Source: Duganella qianjiadongensis (GTDB lineage Bacteria > Pseudomonadota > Gammaproteobacteria > Burkholderiales > Burkholderiaceae_D). From it: 64,000 nt of DNA. This document shows, piece by piece, positions 10,594 through 19,387 of the stretch. The position numbers were made by a program, and so were the translations under genes. The notes under the pieces are model-generated. The model was not told where the DNA came from, did no database searches, and was given only the letters and a program-made list of their open reading frames with translations. The stretch is taken from assembly GCF_009857915.1 (NCBI RefSeq), contig NZ_WWCM01000001.1:372001-436000 (forward strand), in the 5' to 3' direction. Positions within the stretch are counted from its first letter, which is position 1; the number at the start of each line of letters is the position of its first letter.

Positions 10594-13566
10594 TCAGAAG
10601 AACTTGTAATTCAGCGAGAAGGCATACTGGCGGCCAAACAGGTTCTGGCTGTGGTTATAGCCTTCCCAGCCATTCGGATCGTAGTACGGCTGCTTGTTGA
10701 AGATGTTCTTGATATTCAGCCCCAGATCGAGATTCTTCATCGGCTTCCAGTTCAGGCCCAGATTGACGGTGGTATAGGACGGCGCACCATCGCACAGATT
10801 GGCCGGCATCTGCACACCGGCGGCGCTGCAGGTACCGGGCGCATTGTCGGTATCCCATGGTCCATAGGCCCACTTGGTGCGGCCCGTGTAATTGACGAAC
10901 AGGCTGGTGACGAAGTCGCGGAAGGCCCAGTCGGCATTGAAGGTGGCGCGCATGCGCGGCGAATCGTAGTAGCCCACGTTATTGCCGCCAAAGCCGTTGC
11001 CGTCGTCGCTGTTATAGGTCTCGCGGCGACGGAAGGTGGTCGATACGCCCGTATTCAGCTTGCCGTAGACGCCCAGACTGAAGCGGGTGCGCGCATCCAC
11101 ATCGATACCATCGATCAGCGTGCGGCCACGATTCGAGTACGAGTTAATCAGGCCACCGATATTACCCACCGTGTAGGTAGGCAGCGTACCGGCGCAAGCT
11201 GCCGCGTTGGCGGGGTTTTTGCACATGCTGGCCACGGCAGCCATATTGCCGCGGTCAGCATCGCTGATCGGATTGCGGATCGCCGCGCTGGTGCCTGCCA
11301 GCGTCGGGCCGTATTTGTCGACCAGCTGGGTGAACAGCTCGTTGAAGTCCTGACGCACGATTTCATTGCGGCGGTAGGCAAACCAGTAGTCGATCGAAAC
11401 GCTGACATCCTTGGCTGGCTGCAGCACCAGACCAGCCGTCGAAATCTTGGCTTTTTCCGGACGCAGATCAGGATTGGGCGGGGTCAGACCACCCACCGTG
11501 GTGGAGCAGTTGGAATTGAGCAGAGTCTTGCCCAGTTCCACTTCAGCCGGCAGCACGGATTTCTTGAGCAAATTGGCCATGGCATTGGTCTGGTCGCAGC
11601 GTACCGTGTCACGGATGCCGCCCACCTGGGCAAACACGCCACCGCTACCGGATTCCGCCAGATTCGGTGCGCGGAAGCCTTCCGAGTAGGTGCCCCTTAC
11701 CAGCACTTCCGGCATGGCGCGCCACTGCACGCCCAGCTTAGGTGCCACATTCGCCGCAAAATTAGGATATTTATCGAGACGGGCCGCAGCATTGATTTCC
11801 AGCGTGTCCGTCAGCGGCACTACCACTTCGCTGAATACGGCAGCGACATTGCGCTGGCCGTCGAACCACGAGCCGCCCTGCTGGGTGATCAGGCCATTGG
11901 CCGCATCGGCATTGCCCGGGGTGTAGAAGCTCTCGCGCATCAGGCTGGCGCCGAAGGCGGCGCGCACTTCGCGTTCGCCGATTTTAGCGACCGTGCCTTC
12001 CACCTTGCCGTCCCAGGTAATCAGCTTGGTCCACGACTGGATATCGAAGGTCGGATAGGCCGCGCGCAGCAGCGCTGCATTGGCATCGCTGATCTCGCCG
12101 AACTTGTAGGCCGGATTGTCGGCAATATAAGTGCGGCCGGTGACGGGATCGGTAGTGAACGGACCGAACGCCGCCTGGAAGCCCTTGGTGTTGATGTTGA
12201 TGGTCTGGTACAGGGTCGAATGGCTGCCGGCCACGCTCAGCGCAGTCTCGAAGTCCCAGCCGTTGGCAAAGCTGCCGCGCAGGCCAGCCAGCGCACGGTA
12301 GCTGTTATCGATATTGGTCTGGCCGAAGTGGCCCACCGCATCGGTCAGCAGATAGTTCAGACCAGCCGCTCCGCCCATCTTGGCCGCCATGTCGGCATCG
12401 AGCTTGCCTTTCAGGTAGACGTTGTTCGGGCCCAGATACGGCGTCACGAAAGTATTCAGATTGGTGCCGGTATTGCGCGAGAACCAGTTGCTGGTGCTGC
12501 CGCTATTGAAACTGCGCGGGCCGTTCTCGCCGCGCAGTTTGATATGAGTGTAGGCCGTTTCGGCAAACGCTTCCAGATCGCCGCCCAGTTTGATGCGGCC
12601 ATTCAGATAGCCCGTTGCACGGTCCGAACTCGGGCCCGTGTCCAGTGCATACGGCAGCGAATTCCACACGCAGCGCGTGCCGGAAGCTTCCGTGATCGAG
12701 GTGGTGCAGCCTTTGACGGCACGCTGGGTGCGGGCATTCTTGTTCGCCGGGTCGAACACGAAGAAAGTGCCGGGGTTGACCACGCCCGGTTCGCTGCCTA
12801 CCCCCACGCGGAAGCCCGGCACGAAGGTGGGGTTGTTGTCATAGAAGCCCGCTGGACGCTTCAGATAGGTGTCTTCCAGCGCAATGCGGTCGCGCTGATA
12901 CAGGTTGATCGAGCCATAGATGTTATAGCCATCATTATTCAGGTCGCCCAGACCGTACAGCAGACTGCCCTGACGTTCGCCATAAGACTTCACCGTAGGC
13001 GAGAAGTCGCCGTTAGCGCGCAGTTCCAGACCCTGATAGTTTTTCTTGGTAATCACGTTGATGACGCCTGCCACCGCATCGGAACCGTACACGGCGGAAG
13101 CACCGTCAGTCAGGATTTCCATGCGTTCGATAGCCGCTGCCGGAATTGCATCGATGTTGACGAACATGGTCTGGAAGCCGGCTGGCGCACCATAGAACGA
13201 CAGGCGGCGGCCATTCAGCAACACCAGCGTGCCCTGCGCGCCCATGCCGCGCAGATTGGCCTGCGAAGCACCATCCGATCCGGTGAACATGGAGCGGAAG
13301 TCCTGCTGCGCCGGGCGTGCCGCCGGCAGGTTATCGAGCACCTGCAGCAGCGTGCGACCCCCCATGTTTTCGATCTGTTTGGCATCCACCACCTGCACCG
13401 GCGATGCGGTTTCGGCGTTAATGCGCTTCAGGCTGGAGCCGGTAATCTCGACCCGCGTGATCTTTTCATCCTTCTTCTGCTTCTGCTCTTCCTGCTCATC
13501 CGCCGCCAGTGCGCCCGAAGCCAGGCCCACTGCCATCATTGCAGCTACCAGTTTTTTTATCTGCAT
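10594..13566 (-). CDS. TonB-dependent outer-membrane receptor, probable GalNAc-glycan importer
   Basis: A 990-residue TonB-dependent transporter. A signal peptide (cleaved after GALA) is followed by an acidic/lysine-rich stretch and the TonB-box-like region KITRVEITGSSLKR. The plug domain is recognisable in VQVVDAKQIENMGGRTLLQ, LRGMGAQGTLVLLNGRRLS and ILTDGASAVYGSDAVAGVIN. A large beta-barrel ends with YAFSLNYKFF, a terminal aromatic typical of Bam substrates. There is no STN/secretin domain, so sigma/anti-sigma signalling is not expected. The flanking GH31 and GH109 genes and the aga operon suggest import of alpha-GalNAc-bearing oligosaccharides; substrate is inferred from context only. Confidence 0.92.
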   Translation of the reverse strand: MQIKKLVAAMMAVGLASGALAADEQEEQKQKKDEKITRVEITGSSLKRINAETASPVQVVDAKQIENMGGRTLLQVLDNLPAARPAQQDFRSMFTGSDGASQANLRGMGAQGTLVLLNGRRLSFYGAPAGFQTMFVNIDAIPAAAIERMEILTDGASAVYGSDAVAGVINVITKKNYQGLELRANGDFSPTVKSYGERQGSLLYGLGDLNNDGYNIYGSINLYQRDRIALEDTYLKRPAGFYDNNPTFVPGFRVGVGSEPGVVNPGTFFVFDPANKNARTQRAVKGCTTSITEASGTRCVWNSLPYALDTGPSSDRATGYLNGRIKLGGDLEAFAETAYTHIKLRGENGPRSFNSGSTSNWFSRNTGTNLNTFVTPYLGPNNVYLKGKLDADMAAKMGGAAGLNYLLTDAVGHFGQTNIDNSYRALAGLRGSFANGWDFETALSVAGSHSTLYQTININTKGFQAAFGPFTTDPVTGRTYIADNPAYKFGEISDANAALLRAAYPTFDIQSWTKLITWDGKVEGTVAKIGEREVRAAFGASLMRESFYTPGNADAANGLITQQGGSWFDGQRNVAAVFSEVVVPLTDTLEINAAARLDKYPNFAANVAPKLGVQWRAMPEVLVRGTYSEGFRAPNLAESGSGGVFAQVGGIRDTVRCDQTNAMANLLKKSVLPAEVELGKTLLNSNCSTTVGGLTPPNPDLRPEKAKISTAGLVLQPAKDVSVSIDYWFAYRRNEIVRQDFNELFTQLVDKYGPTLAGTSAAIRNPISDADRGNMAAVASMCKNPANAAACAGTLPTYTVGNIGGLINSYSNRGRTLIDGIDVDARTRFSLGVYGKLNTGVSTTFRRRETYNSDDGNGFGGNNVGYYDSPRMRATFNADWAFRDFVTSLFVNYTGRTKWAYGPWDTDNAPGTCSAAGVQMPANLCDGAPSYTTVNLGLNWKPMKNLDLGLNIKNIFNKQPYYDPNGWEGYNHSQNLFGRQYAFSLNYKFF

Positions 13567-13624
13567 GTTTATCTCCCTGAATTGCGTGGTGTCGTGTGTA
13601 ACTCAAAACAAAAGGTTGCAACTA

Positions 13625-13647
13625 CCCCTCCCCGGTCCGTGGAGGGG
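13625..13647 (-). promoter_or_regulatory. Intercistronic hairpin between GH31 gene and TonB receptor gene
   Basis: Arms CCCCTCC (13625-13631) and GGAGGGG (13641-13647) lie in the 109-bp gap. There is no U-tract on the reverse strand (followed by TAGTTGCAACC). It could stabilise or attenuate the transcript between the two genes rather than terminate it. Confidence 0.4.
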
Positions 13648-13675
13648 TTCCTACGTGTGAAAAAAGTGGATGAAA

Positions 13676-16600
13676 TCAGCGGGTGCGGACGGTGCTTCCT
13701 TCGGTACCGATCAGCACCGCATTGGCCCAGTTGCCACAAACCTGAGCAGGCTTGCTGCCCTGCGCACCGAGCGTGCGCAAGCTAAGCTGGGTCAGTCCGC
13801 GCACATCGATCTCCGGCTTGACCACGGCTGGCGCGCTAATCAGACCGCTGTCGTACAGCAGACGCTCGCCCGTCCAGATCTGGAACTGCAGGCCGCCGGC
13901 GTTGCGGCAGCTATCGTCCACACCAAGGTCGGCGCGCAGCAGATTCCAGTTGCCGGCCAGTTGCAGATCGACGCGGCTGCTTGAGCCTACGCCCAGTCCC
14001 TTGCGGAACCACAGGCCGTTCATGCGCATCTCCTTGCCCTGCGCAAGCTGGTCGCGGTGCACCGATTTCGGCAAGGCCAGATCGGACAGATACTGCTGGA
14101 TCTCCGGGCCTTCTTTGGGCTGATAAGCCATCACATGGAAGGTCGACAGCGTAACCGGTGCCACTTCGCTCGCTACCACCGCGTTATAGGCACGCGCTAC
14201 CGGCGTGGCCGCTGCCGTCACCATAGGGTCGCTTGCAGAAGCACCGTCGCCTTCGGGGTTATGCGTGCTCAGTACACGGAAGCGCAACAGACGGCCTGCC
14301 GTGGCAGGGAAGCTGATGCTCTGCAGGCCTTGCGCCAGTTTCAGCTGGCCCCGTTTGACGGGCGCGCCCCAGTCGCCATTGTTATCGCCGAGGTAGACTT
14401 CGTAATCGCGGATCTGGCCATGCTTCCAGTGCTGGTCGTTACGCGGCGCCAGTTCGATACCGTCGATCAGGCGGCGCTCGGTAAAACCTATCACCCACTC
14501 GTGCGGCCCGCCCTGCACTGCCGGGCTGCGCGTGGTACGGAACCAGCTGGCCGGATTATCGTCAAACGCATTTTCCAGCGGATTGCCGGCTTCCTCCGAC
14601 GGCCGGTTCAGCACCATCATGGCGTCAGCCGGAATGGCCCGGCCTATGGCTGGCGCGGCGGGGAAGGCATCGTCAGCCAGCGCCTGCGCTGCGGCGTGCT
14701 GTACCCGTACTTGCAGCGGCTGGCGGATATCCTGCCTGGCCAGTTTGACATGCAGCGTGCCCAGTCGCTCGGCGGCATCGAAATACCAGCCTTCGCCGGC
14801 TGCATCGAATGCAGCGCGGTCTGCCTGCGCTGCCAGCAGGCGGTCGCCGCTGCTGACCGTTGCAGGACGCTGGCGGCTCAGCACACGCAGCGCATAGGCG
14901 CGCTGCGCCAGCTGGCCATCGTAGCTGCCTACCACGGGTGCCAGTTCGAGGCTGTAGCCATCGGCCGCGCCGCGCAGGCGGAAGGTCTGCTGGCTGAACG
15001 CACCCTGCTGGTAGCGGCGCGAGTTGCCATCGTCCTCATACAGCGTGTACTCGGACACGCCGCTGCCCTGTTGCGGATACAGATCCAGCGTCAGCACATC
15101 TTTCGGCTTTTCGCCGTCGTACAGCATTTCCGGATACATGGGCAGAATGGCGCCGGCACGCACGAATACGGGCAGCTTATCGAGCGTAACGGCCAGATCG
15201 ATATCGCGCCCGCCCTGATCTGCCGTGGCCTGGCGGCCATCCCAGTAATCGAACCAGCGGCCTTGCGGCAGGTGGATGGCGCGGCGCCAGCCACCGCTGA
15301 CAGCCTGGCTGCGGTACACGGGCGCCACCAGCAGGTCGCGCCCCAGCATGAACTGGTATTTATAGGCTTCCGTATTGGCTGCCGGATCTGCCGGATAGTC
15401 CCACATCAGGCCACGCACCAGCGGCGCGCCGCTCTGCTCGGCCTCGTGCATCAGCGTGTACATATAGGGCGTCAGGCGCATCTTCAGCTTCAGGTAGCGC
15501 CGGTTGATGCTGACATACGGTTCGGCGAACCACCACGGATGCTTGCGCTCCGCCGCAGCCCAGCCGGACATCCCCATCAGCACCGGCGTAAAGCTCTTCC
15601 ATTGCAGGTCGCGCGTATAGGTCTCGGGGCTGCCGCCGAAGATGGCATCCACGTCGCCAGTCGCATAGGCCTGACCGGACAGGCCGGAGCCGATCAGGGT
15701 CGGCACATGCCAGCGGATATAGTCCCAGCTGGCGCTCTGGTCGCCGGTCCACGTCACCGCGTAGCGCTGGGTCCCGGCCCAGCCCATCACGGTCCAGATA
15801 AAAGGACGGCCATCGGAATTATTCAGGATACCGTCGTAGGCCGATTTATTGGCATCGAGCGAGAACTGGTAGCCCTTGCCGGTCCATGCCACATCGAGCT
15901 TCTGTACGCGGGTGCCGGCCGTACCCACTTCCCAGGCCATTTTCTCGACGCCGTTTTCCGTCCACAGGCCGGTGCGGAAGCCATATTTGGCCAGCCCCTG
16001 CACGGTCTCCGGCAAGGCCGTGTAGCCGCAGCCATAGCCGTCGTTCGGCAGTATCCAGCCACCCGGCATATCGTTCTCGCGGTACTTGCGCGCCACCGTG
16101 TCGATCACGTCCGGCGTCTTGCCGGTCGGGCCATCGCTCCAGCCCTTCGGCACGGTGCCCGGCTTTTTCACGTTGTCGCCATCGTTGTAGCAGTCGGCAT
16201 CGCCAAATTCCAGCGCCCAGCGCGGCAGCATGTGCGCCCGTCCGGTCCACTCGGTATAGCGCGCCAGTACATCCTTGACGTCTTTGCCGACAAAGTAATA
16301 GGCATCGAAGCGGGCTTCGTCATGGGCCAGCGCAATCTGCTCGTTCTGGCGCAGATCGTAATTCCCGTCCGACCAGGTATTGCGCAGCATGCCCCAGCCG
16401 CGCGAACTCATCAGGAATGGTGCCGGACTCGGTCTATCGCCCTCTTCCCAGCCACCGGAGTAGGATACGGGTAATTGCCTGCCTTTGAATTCATAACGAC
16501 CATTCTGCTGGCCGCCGCCAAAGAAACGCTCGGCCTTGTCGCTGGAAAGAATCTGCACGCTCTGCTTGTCGCCCAGTTCCAGCGGCTGCACTTCGCGCCA

Positions 16601-17035
16601 CAGCGGCTGCGCTTCGCCCGTGCGGTACAGGCTGAAACGCAGCGGCTTGCGTTCCACTTTCAGCGTCAGCGCTGCAGTGCGGATCAGAATATGGTCAGGC
16701 TGCTCGCTGACGCTATGCTCGACACTGGCCGCAGGCTGCGCCACCACGATGGCTGCTGCCTGATCGCCGGGGCCCGTCAGGCCGGCCTTTTTCGGACCAG
16801 CCCAGATGTGCAGCACATCGGCGCGGGGTAGACTCAGTTCTATCTGCGCACCGGTATCGGTCTGCAGTTGCCATTGTGCGCCGGCAGCGGGCTGTATCGA
16901 ACGCAAATTGCCTATAGGTGCAGCGCAGGCACTAGCGCCGAACGCCAGCGTCGCCAGCGCGGCGGTAATGGCCTGCACAACAGGCCGGGTTGCAGGGGCA
17001 ATAGAGAAAGCAGCAGGATGCGGAATCTGTTTCAT
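13676..17035 (-). CDS. Exported glycoside hydrolase family 31 enzyme with C-terminal carbohydrate-binding domains
   Basis: A 1119-residue protein with a signal peptide (cleaved near residue 38, ASACA). A GH31 N-terminal beta-sandwich comes first, then a (beta/alpha)8 barrel with MPGGWILPNDGYGCGY and GLWTENGVEK. QKLDVAWTG (Asp381) fits the nucleophile and WTGDQSASW (Asp432) the acid/base. An F5/8C-like module follows (DDNPASWFRTTRSP, about 800-960), then an NPCBM-like domain at the C-terminus (MNGLWFRKGLGVGSSS). These barrel motifs resemble the GH31 branch containing alpha-N-acetylgalactosaminidases, and the aga context agrees; alpha-galactosidase or alpha-glucosidase activity is the alternative. 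It is divergent from agaS. Confidence 0.85.
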   Translation of the reverse strand: MKQIPHPAAFSIAPATRPVVQAITAALATLAFGASACAAPIGNLRSIQPAAGAQWQLQTDTGAQIELSLPRADVLHIWAGPKKAGLTGPGDQAAAIVVAQPAASVEHSVSEQPDHILIRTAALTLKVERKPLRFSLYRTGEAQPLWREVQPLELGDKQSVQILSSDKAERFFGGGQQNGRYEFKGRQLPVSYSGGWEEGDRPSPAPFLMSSRGWGMLRNTWSDGNYDLRQNEQIALAHDEARFDAYYFVGKDVKDVLARYTEWTGRAHMLPRWALEFGDADCYNDGDNVKKPGTVPKGWSDGPTGKTPDVIDTVARKYRENDMPGGWILPNDGYGCGYTALPETVQGLAKYGFRTGLWTENGVEKMAWEVGTAGTRVQKLDVAWTGKGYQFSLDANKSAYDGILNNSDGRPFIWTVMGWAGTQRYAVTWTGDQSASWDYIRWHVPTLIGSGLSGQAYATGDVDAIFGGSPETYTRDLQWKSFTPVLMGMSGWAAAERKHPWWFAEPYVSINRRYLKLKMRLTPYMYTLMHEAEQSGAPLVRGLMWDYPADPAANTEAYKYQFMLGRDLLVAPVYRSQAVSGGWRRAIHLPQGRWFDYWDGRQATADQGGRDIDLAVTLDKLPVFVRAGAILPMYPEMLYDGEKPKDVLTLDLYPQQGSGVSEYTLYEDDGNSRRYQQGAFSQQTFRLRGAADGYSLELAPVVGSYDGQLAQRAYALRVLSRQRPATVSSGDRLLAAQADRAAFDAAGEGWYFDAAERLGTLHVKLARQDIRQPLQVRVQHAAAQALADDAFPAAPAIGRAIPADAMMVLNRPSEEAGNPLENAFDDNPASWFRTTRSPAVQGGPHEWVIGFTERRLIDGIELAPRNDQHWKHGQIRDYEVYLGDNNGDWGAPVKRGQLKLAQGLQSISFPATAGRLLRFRVLSTHNPEGDGASASDPMVTAAATPVARAYNAVVASEVAPVTLSTFHVMAYQPKEGPEIQQYLSDLALPKSVHRDQLAQGKEMRMNGLWFRKGLGVGSSSRVDLQLAGNWNLLRADLGVDDSCRNAGGLQFQIWTGERLLYDSGLISAPAVVKPEIDVRGLTQLSLRTLGAQGSKPAQVCGNWANAVLIGTEGSTVRTR

Positions 17036-17074
17036 GTCGTGTGAAATTCAAAAGTACAGCATTGCGATATGTTC

Positions 17075-17103
17075 ACTCTAGAAATAAAAATTAGGCCGGT
17101 CAA
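17075..17103 (-). promoter_or_regulatory. Sigma70 promoter of the GH31/TonB receptor arm
   Basis: Reverse strand: -35 TTGACC (17098-17103), 17-bp spacer, -10 TAGAGT (17075-17080), about 40 bp upstream of the GH31 start codon. Confidence 0.6.
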
Positions 17104-17141
17104 TGAAAAGAAAAGAAAAATTTTCAATTAAATGCAAAAAT

Positions 17142-17308
17142 CTTTCGTTTACGTTCGAGCAACGAATTTTAACTTTCGTTTATGTAGTAAAACGGCCACA
17201 TTGATGGGAAACAACTTTACTATTAGTCTTTCGTTTTACTTTCGTCTTTGACAAAACGAAAATTAAACTTTATTCTTCCCTACACCTAACCTGAGAATTC
17301 TTTCGATG
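17142..17308. promoter_or_regulatory. AgaR operator array, six CTTTCG-type boxes
   Basis: Boxes on the forward strand: CTTTCGTTT at 17142-17150, 17173-17181 and 17228-17236; CTTTCGTCT at 17239-17247; CTTTCGATG at 17300-17308, overlapping the agaS start codon. One inverted copy, AAACGAAAA, is at 17254-17262. Start-to-start spacings of 31, 55 and 11 bp are close to whole helical turns. Published comparative work on proteobacterial AgaR describes a CTTTC core present in multiple copies; a DeoR-type AgaR is encoded in this operon. The boxes flank the agaS -35 element, consistent with repression. Confidence 0.75.
17248..17276 (+). promoter_or_regulatory. Sigma70 promoter of the agaS operon
   Basis: Perfect -35 TTGACA (17248-17253), 17-bp spacer, -10 TATTCT (17271-17276). 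It sits 30 bp upstream of the agaS ATG and is embedded in the CTTTCG box array. Confidence 0.8.
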
Positions 17309-18442
17309 ACTACGCTATTCCAACGCACACCCGAAGCCTGGCGCGAACTTGGCGGCCTTGATACTGCCGAAGAAATCGCCCAGCAACCTGCCCTGTGGCG
17401 CGAGCTCGCCCGCCTGCTCGATAGCCAGCGCGCGGCGCTGAGCGACTTCCTTGGCGATGTACTGAGCACGCCCGAAGCGCGCATCATTCTGACCGGCGCC
17501 GGCAGCTCGGCCTACGCGGGCGAAATCATTGCCGATGAAATCAATGCAGCCTGGCCCTGCCAGGTGCGGGCTATTTCTACCACCAGCCTGCTGACCCATC
17601 CGGCCCTGTACCTGCGCCGCGAGCGCCCTACGCTGGTGATCTCGTTTGCCCGCAGCGGCAACAGCCCGGAAAGCACGGCCGCAGTACAGCTGGTGCGCGA
17701 CATGGTGCCGCACGCACGCTTCCTCAATATCACCTGCAATGCCGATGGCGATCTGGCCAGACAGGGCGCTGGCGACCAGGCCACCTACAACCTGCTGATG
17801 CCGGCCGCCAGCTGCGACCGCGCCTTCGCCATGACCAGCAGCTTCACCTGCATGCTGCTGGCCGCACTGTCCGTGCTCGATCCCGACTTCCAGAGCGCGC
17901 AGATCGAAACGCTGGCCCAGCTGGGCGAGCAGGCGCTGGCCGACTGGTCGGCTCCGGTGGCACAGCTGGCAGCACAGAAAGTGGCGCGTGTGGTGTATCT
18001 GGGCAGCGGTCCGCTGGAATCGCTGGCCAAAGAAGCCGCCTTGAAGATCCTCGAACTGACGGCTGGCGAAGTGCTGGCCGTGGCCAATAGCGCGCTGGGT
18101 TTCCGGCACGGTCCCAAAGCCATGGTCAATCAGCAGACGCTGGTACTGATGTTCCGCAGCTCCGATCCGGTGGCACGCCGCTACGAAGGCGACCTGCTGG
18201 CCGAACTGCAGCGCGACCAGATTGCCGCCGCCTGCCTGACCATCGGCAGCGGCGGCGACTATGGCAGCGAGGCACCAGCATGGGCCGATGCATGGCTGGC
18301 GCCCCTGTGGCTGCTGATGGCGCAGCAGTATGCGCTGCACCAGTCGGCCATGCTGCAGCTGCGTCCCGACAATCCCTTCGCCAGTGGCACCGTCAACCGC
18401 GTGGTCCAGGGCGTCACCATCTATCGTCATGACGCGTTCTAA
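17306..18442 (+). CDS. agaS: Galactosamine-6-phosphate deaminase/isomerase AgaS
   Basis: A 378-residue protein with two SIS (sugar isomerase) domains. Key segments are ARIILTGAGSSAYAGEII and LVISFARSGNSPES in the first, and VVYLGSGPLESLAKEAALK plus SALGFRHGPKAMVNQQT in the second. AgaS converts galactosamine-6-phosphate to tagatose-6-phosphate plus ammonia; this role was shown for E. coli and Shewanella AgaS. The start at 17306 lies inside the last CTTTCG box of the operator array. It is first in the operon and overlaps the ROK kinase gene by 14 bp. GlmS-like or NagB-like isomerase roles are less likely because no amidotransferase domain is present. Confidence 0.92.
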   Translation: MTTLFQRTPEAWRELGGLDTAEEIAQQPALWRELARLLDSQRAALSDFLGDVLSTPEARIILTGAGSSAYAGEIIADEINAAWPCQVRAISTTSLLTHPALYLRRERPTLVISFARSGNSPESTAAVQLVRDMVPHARFLNITCNADGDLARQGAGDQATYNLLMPAASCDRAFAMTSSFTCMLLAALSVLDPDFQSAQIETLAQLGEQALADWSAPVAQLAAQKVARVVYLGSGPLESLAKEAALKILELTAGEVLAVANSALGFRHGPKAMVNQQTLVLMFRSSDPVARRYEGDLLAELQRDQIAAACLTIGSGGDYGSEAPAWADAWLAPLWLLMAQQYALHQSAMLQLRPDNPFASGTVNRVVQGVTIYRHDAF

Positions 18443-19370
18443 AGTACGCGGCTACCACGGCATCGATATCGGCGGCACCAAGATCGAACTGGTGGCCTAT
18501 CTGGATGACGCGTCCGGCCTGCGCGAAGTGCAGCGCGAACGCATTCCCACGCCGGGCACGGACTTCGCCGAATTCGTCCAGTCCATGCAGGCGCTGGTGG
18601 CGCGGGCCGATGTGGCGCTGGATATGCGCGCTGCCGTCGGCATCGGCCTGCCCGGCATCGTCGATACCGTCAGCGGTCGTCAGCTCAGTTCCAACGTTCC
18701 GGCGCTGAACGGCCGGGTGGTTGCCAGCGCTCTGCAGGAAGCCCTTGAGCGCCCGCTGGTGATCGGCAATGACTGCCAGTGCTTTGCCCTGTCGGAAGCC
18801 GATGGCGGCGCAGCCCACGCCCTGCCCAGCATGTTCGGCGCGATTATCGGCACCGGCGCCGGTGGCGGCTATTGCGTCAATGGCCGGCTGCTGCGCGGTG
18901 CCAATGGCATCGCCGGCGAATGGGGGCACTGGCCCATACCGGCCGCGCTGCAGCAGCAATATCAGCTCCCCCTGCTGCCATGCGCCTGCGGCCGCAGCGG
19001 CTGCATGGAGCGCTATGTATCGGGCCCCGGCATGAGCCTGCTGCACCGCCATCTGGGCGGCGACGGCGCCGCGCCGCTCGCCATTGCGGCGCAGGCTGCC
19101 GCCGGTTCGCAGCTGGCGCAGCAGACCATGGCACTGCATCTCGACCTGCTGGCGCACGCACTGGCCACACTGGTGATTACGCTGGACCCGCACGCCATCG
19201 TACTGGGCGGCGGGCTATCGCAGATGAACCATCTGTACCAGCAATTGCCGGCCGCCGTGAAGCGCCACCTGTTTGCCGGCGTGATCGTCCCGCCCATCCT
19301 GCCGCCCGCATTCGGCGATGCCGGTGGCGCGCGCGGTGCGGCCTTACTGGCGCGCCAGCTTTATCCCTGA
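18429..19370 (+). CDS. agaK: ROK family kinase, probable N-acetylgalactosamine kinase
   Basis: A 313-residue ROK kinase starting MTRSKVRGYHGIDIGGTKIE; this ATG overlaps the agaS 3' end by 14 bp. A longer in-frame reading would lie inside agaS and has no ROK similarity. The ATP motif DIGGTK, GTGAGGGYCVNG, the EWGHWPI segment (substrate-binding Glu/His) and the zinc motif CACGRSGCMERYVSG are all present. ROK kinases phosphorylate hexoses or N-acetylhexosamines. Between agaS and the deacetylase gene, phosphorylation of imported GalNAc to GalNAc-6-P is the natural role, as for Shewanella AgaK. N-acetylglucosamine kinase activity cannot be excluded by sequence. Confidence 0.88.
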   Translation: MTRSKVRGYHGIDIGGTKIELVAYLDDASGLREVQRERIPTPGTDFAEFVQSMQALVARADVALDMRAAVGIGLPGIVDTVSGRQLSSNVPALNGRVVASALQEALERPLVIGNDCQCFALSEADGGAAHALPSMFGAIIGTGAGGGYCVNGRLLRGANGIAGEWGHWPIPAALQQQYQLPLLPCACGRSGCMERYVSGPGMSLLHRHLGGDGAAPLAIAAQAAAGSQLAQQTMALHLDLLAHALATLVITLDPHAIVLGGGLSQMNHLYQQLPAAVKRHLFAGVIVPPILPPAFGDAGGARGAALLARQLYP

Positions 19371-19387
19371 TTGACACTGTGAAGAAA

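Noticed and set aside
10651..13785. A 1044-codon forward open frame opposite the TonB receptor
   Set aside because: Antisense shadow of a clear TonB-dependent receptor; no recognisable domain.
14057..16474. An 805-codon forward open frame opposite the GH31 gene
   Set aside because: Antisense shadow; the reverse-strand gene has signal peptide, catalytic motifs and promoter.
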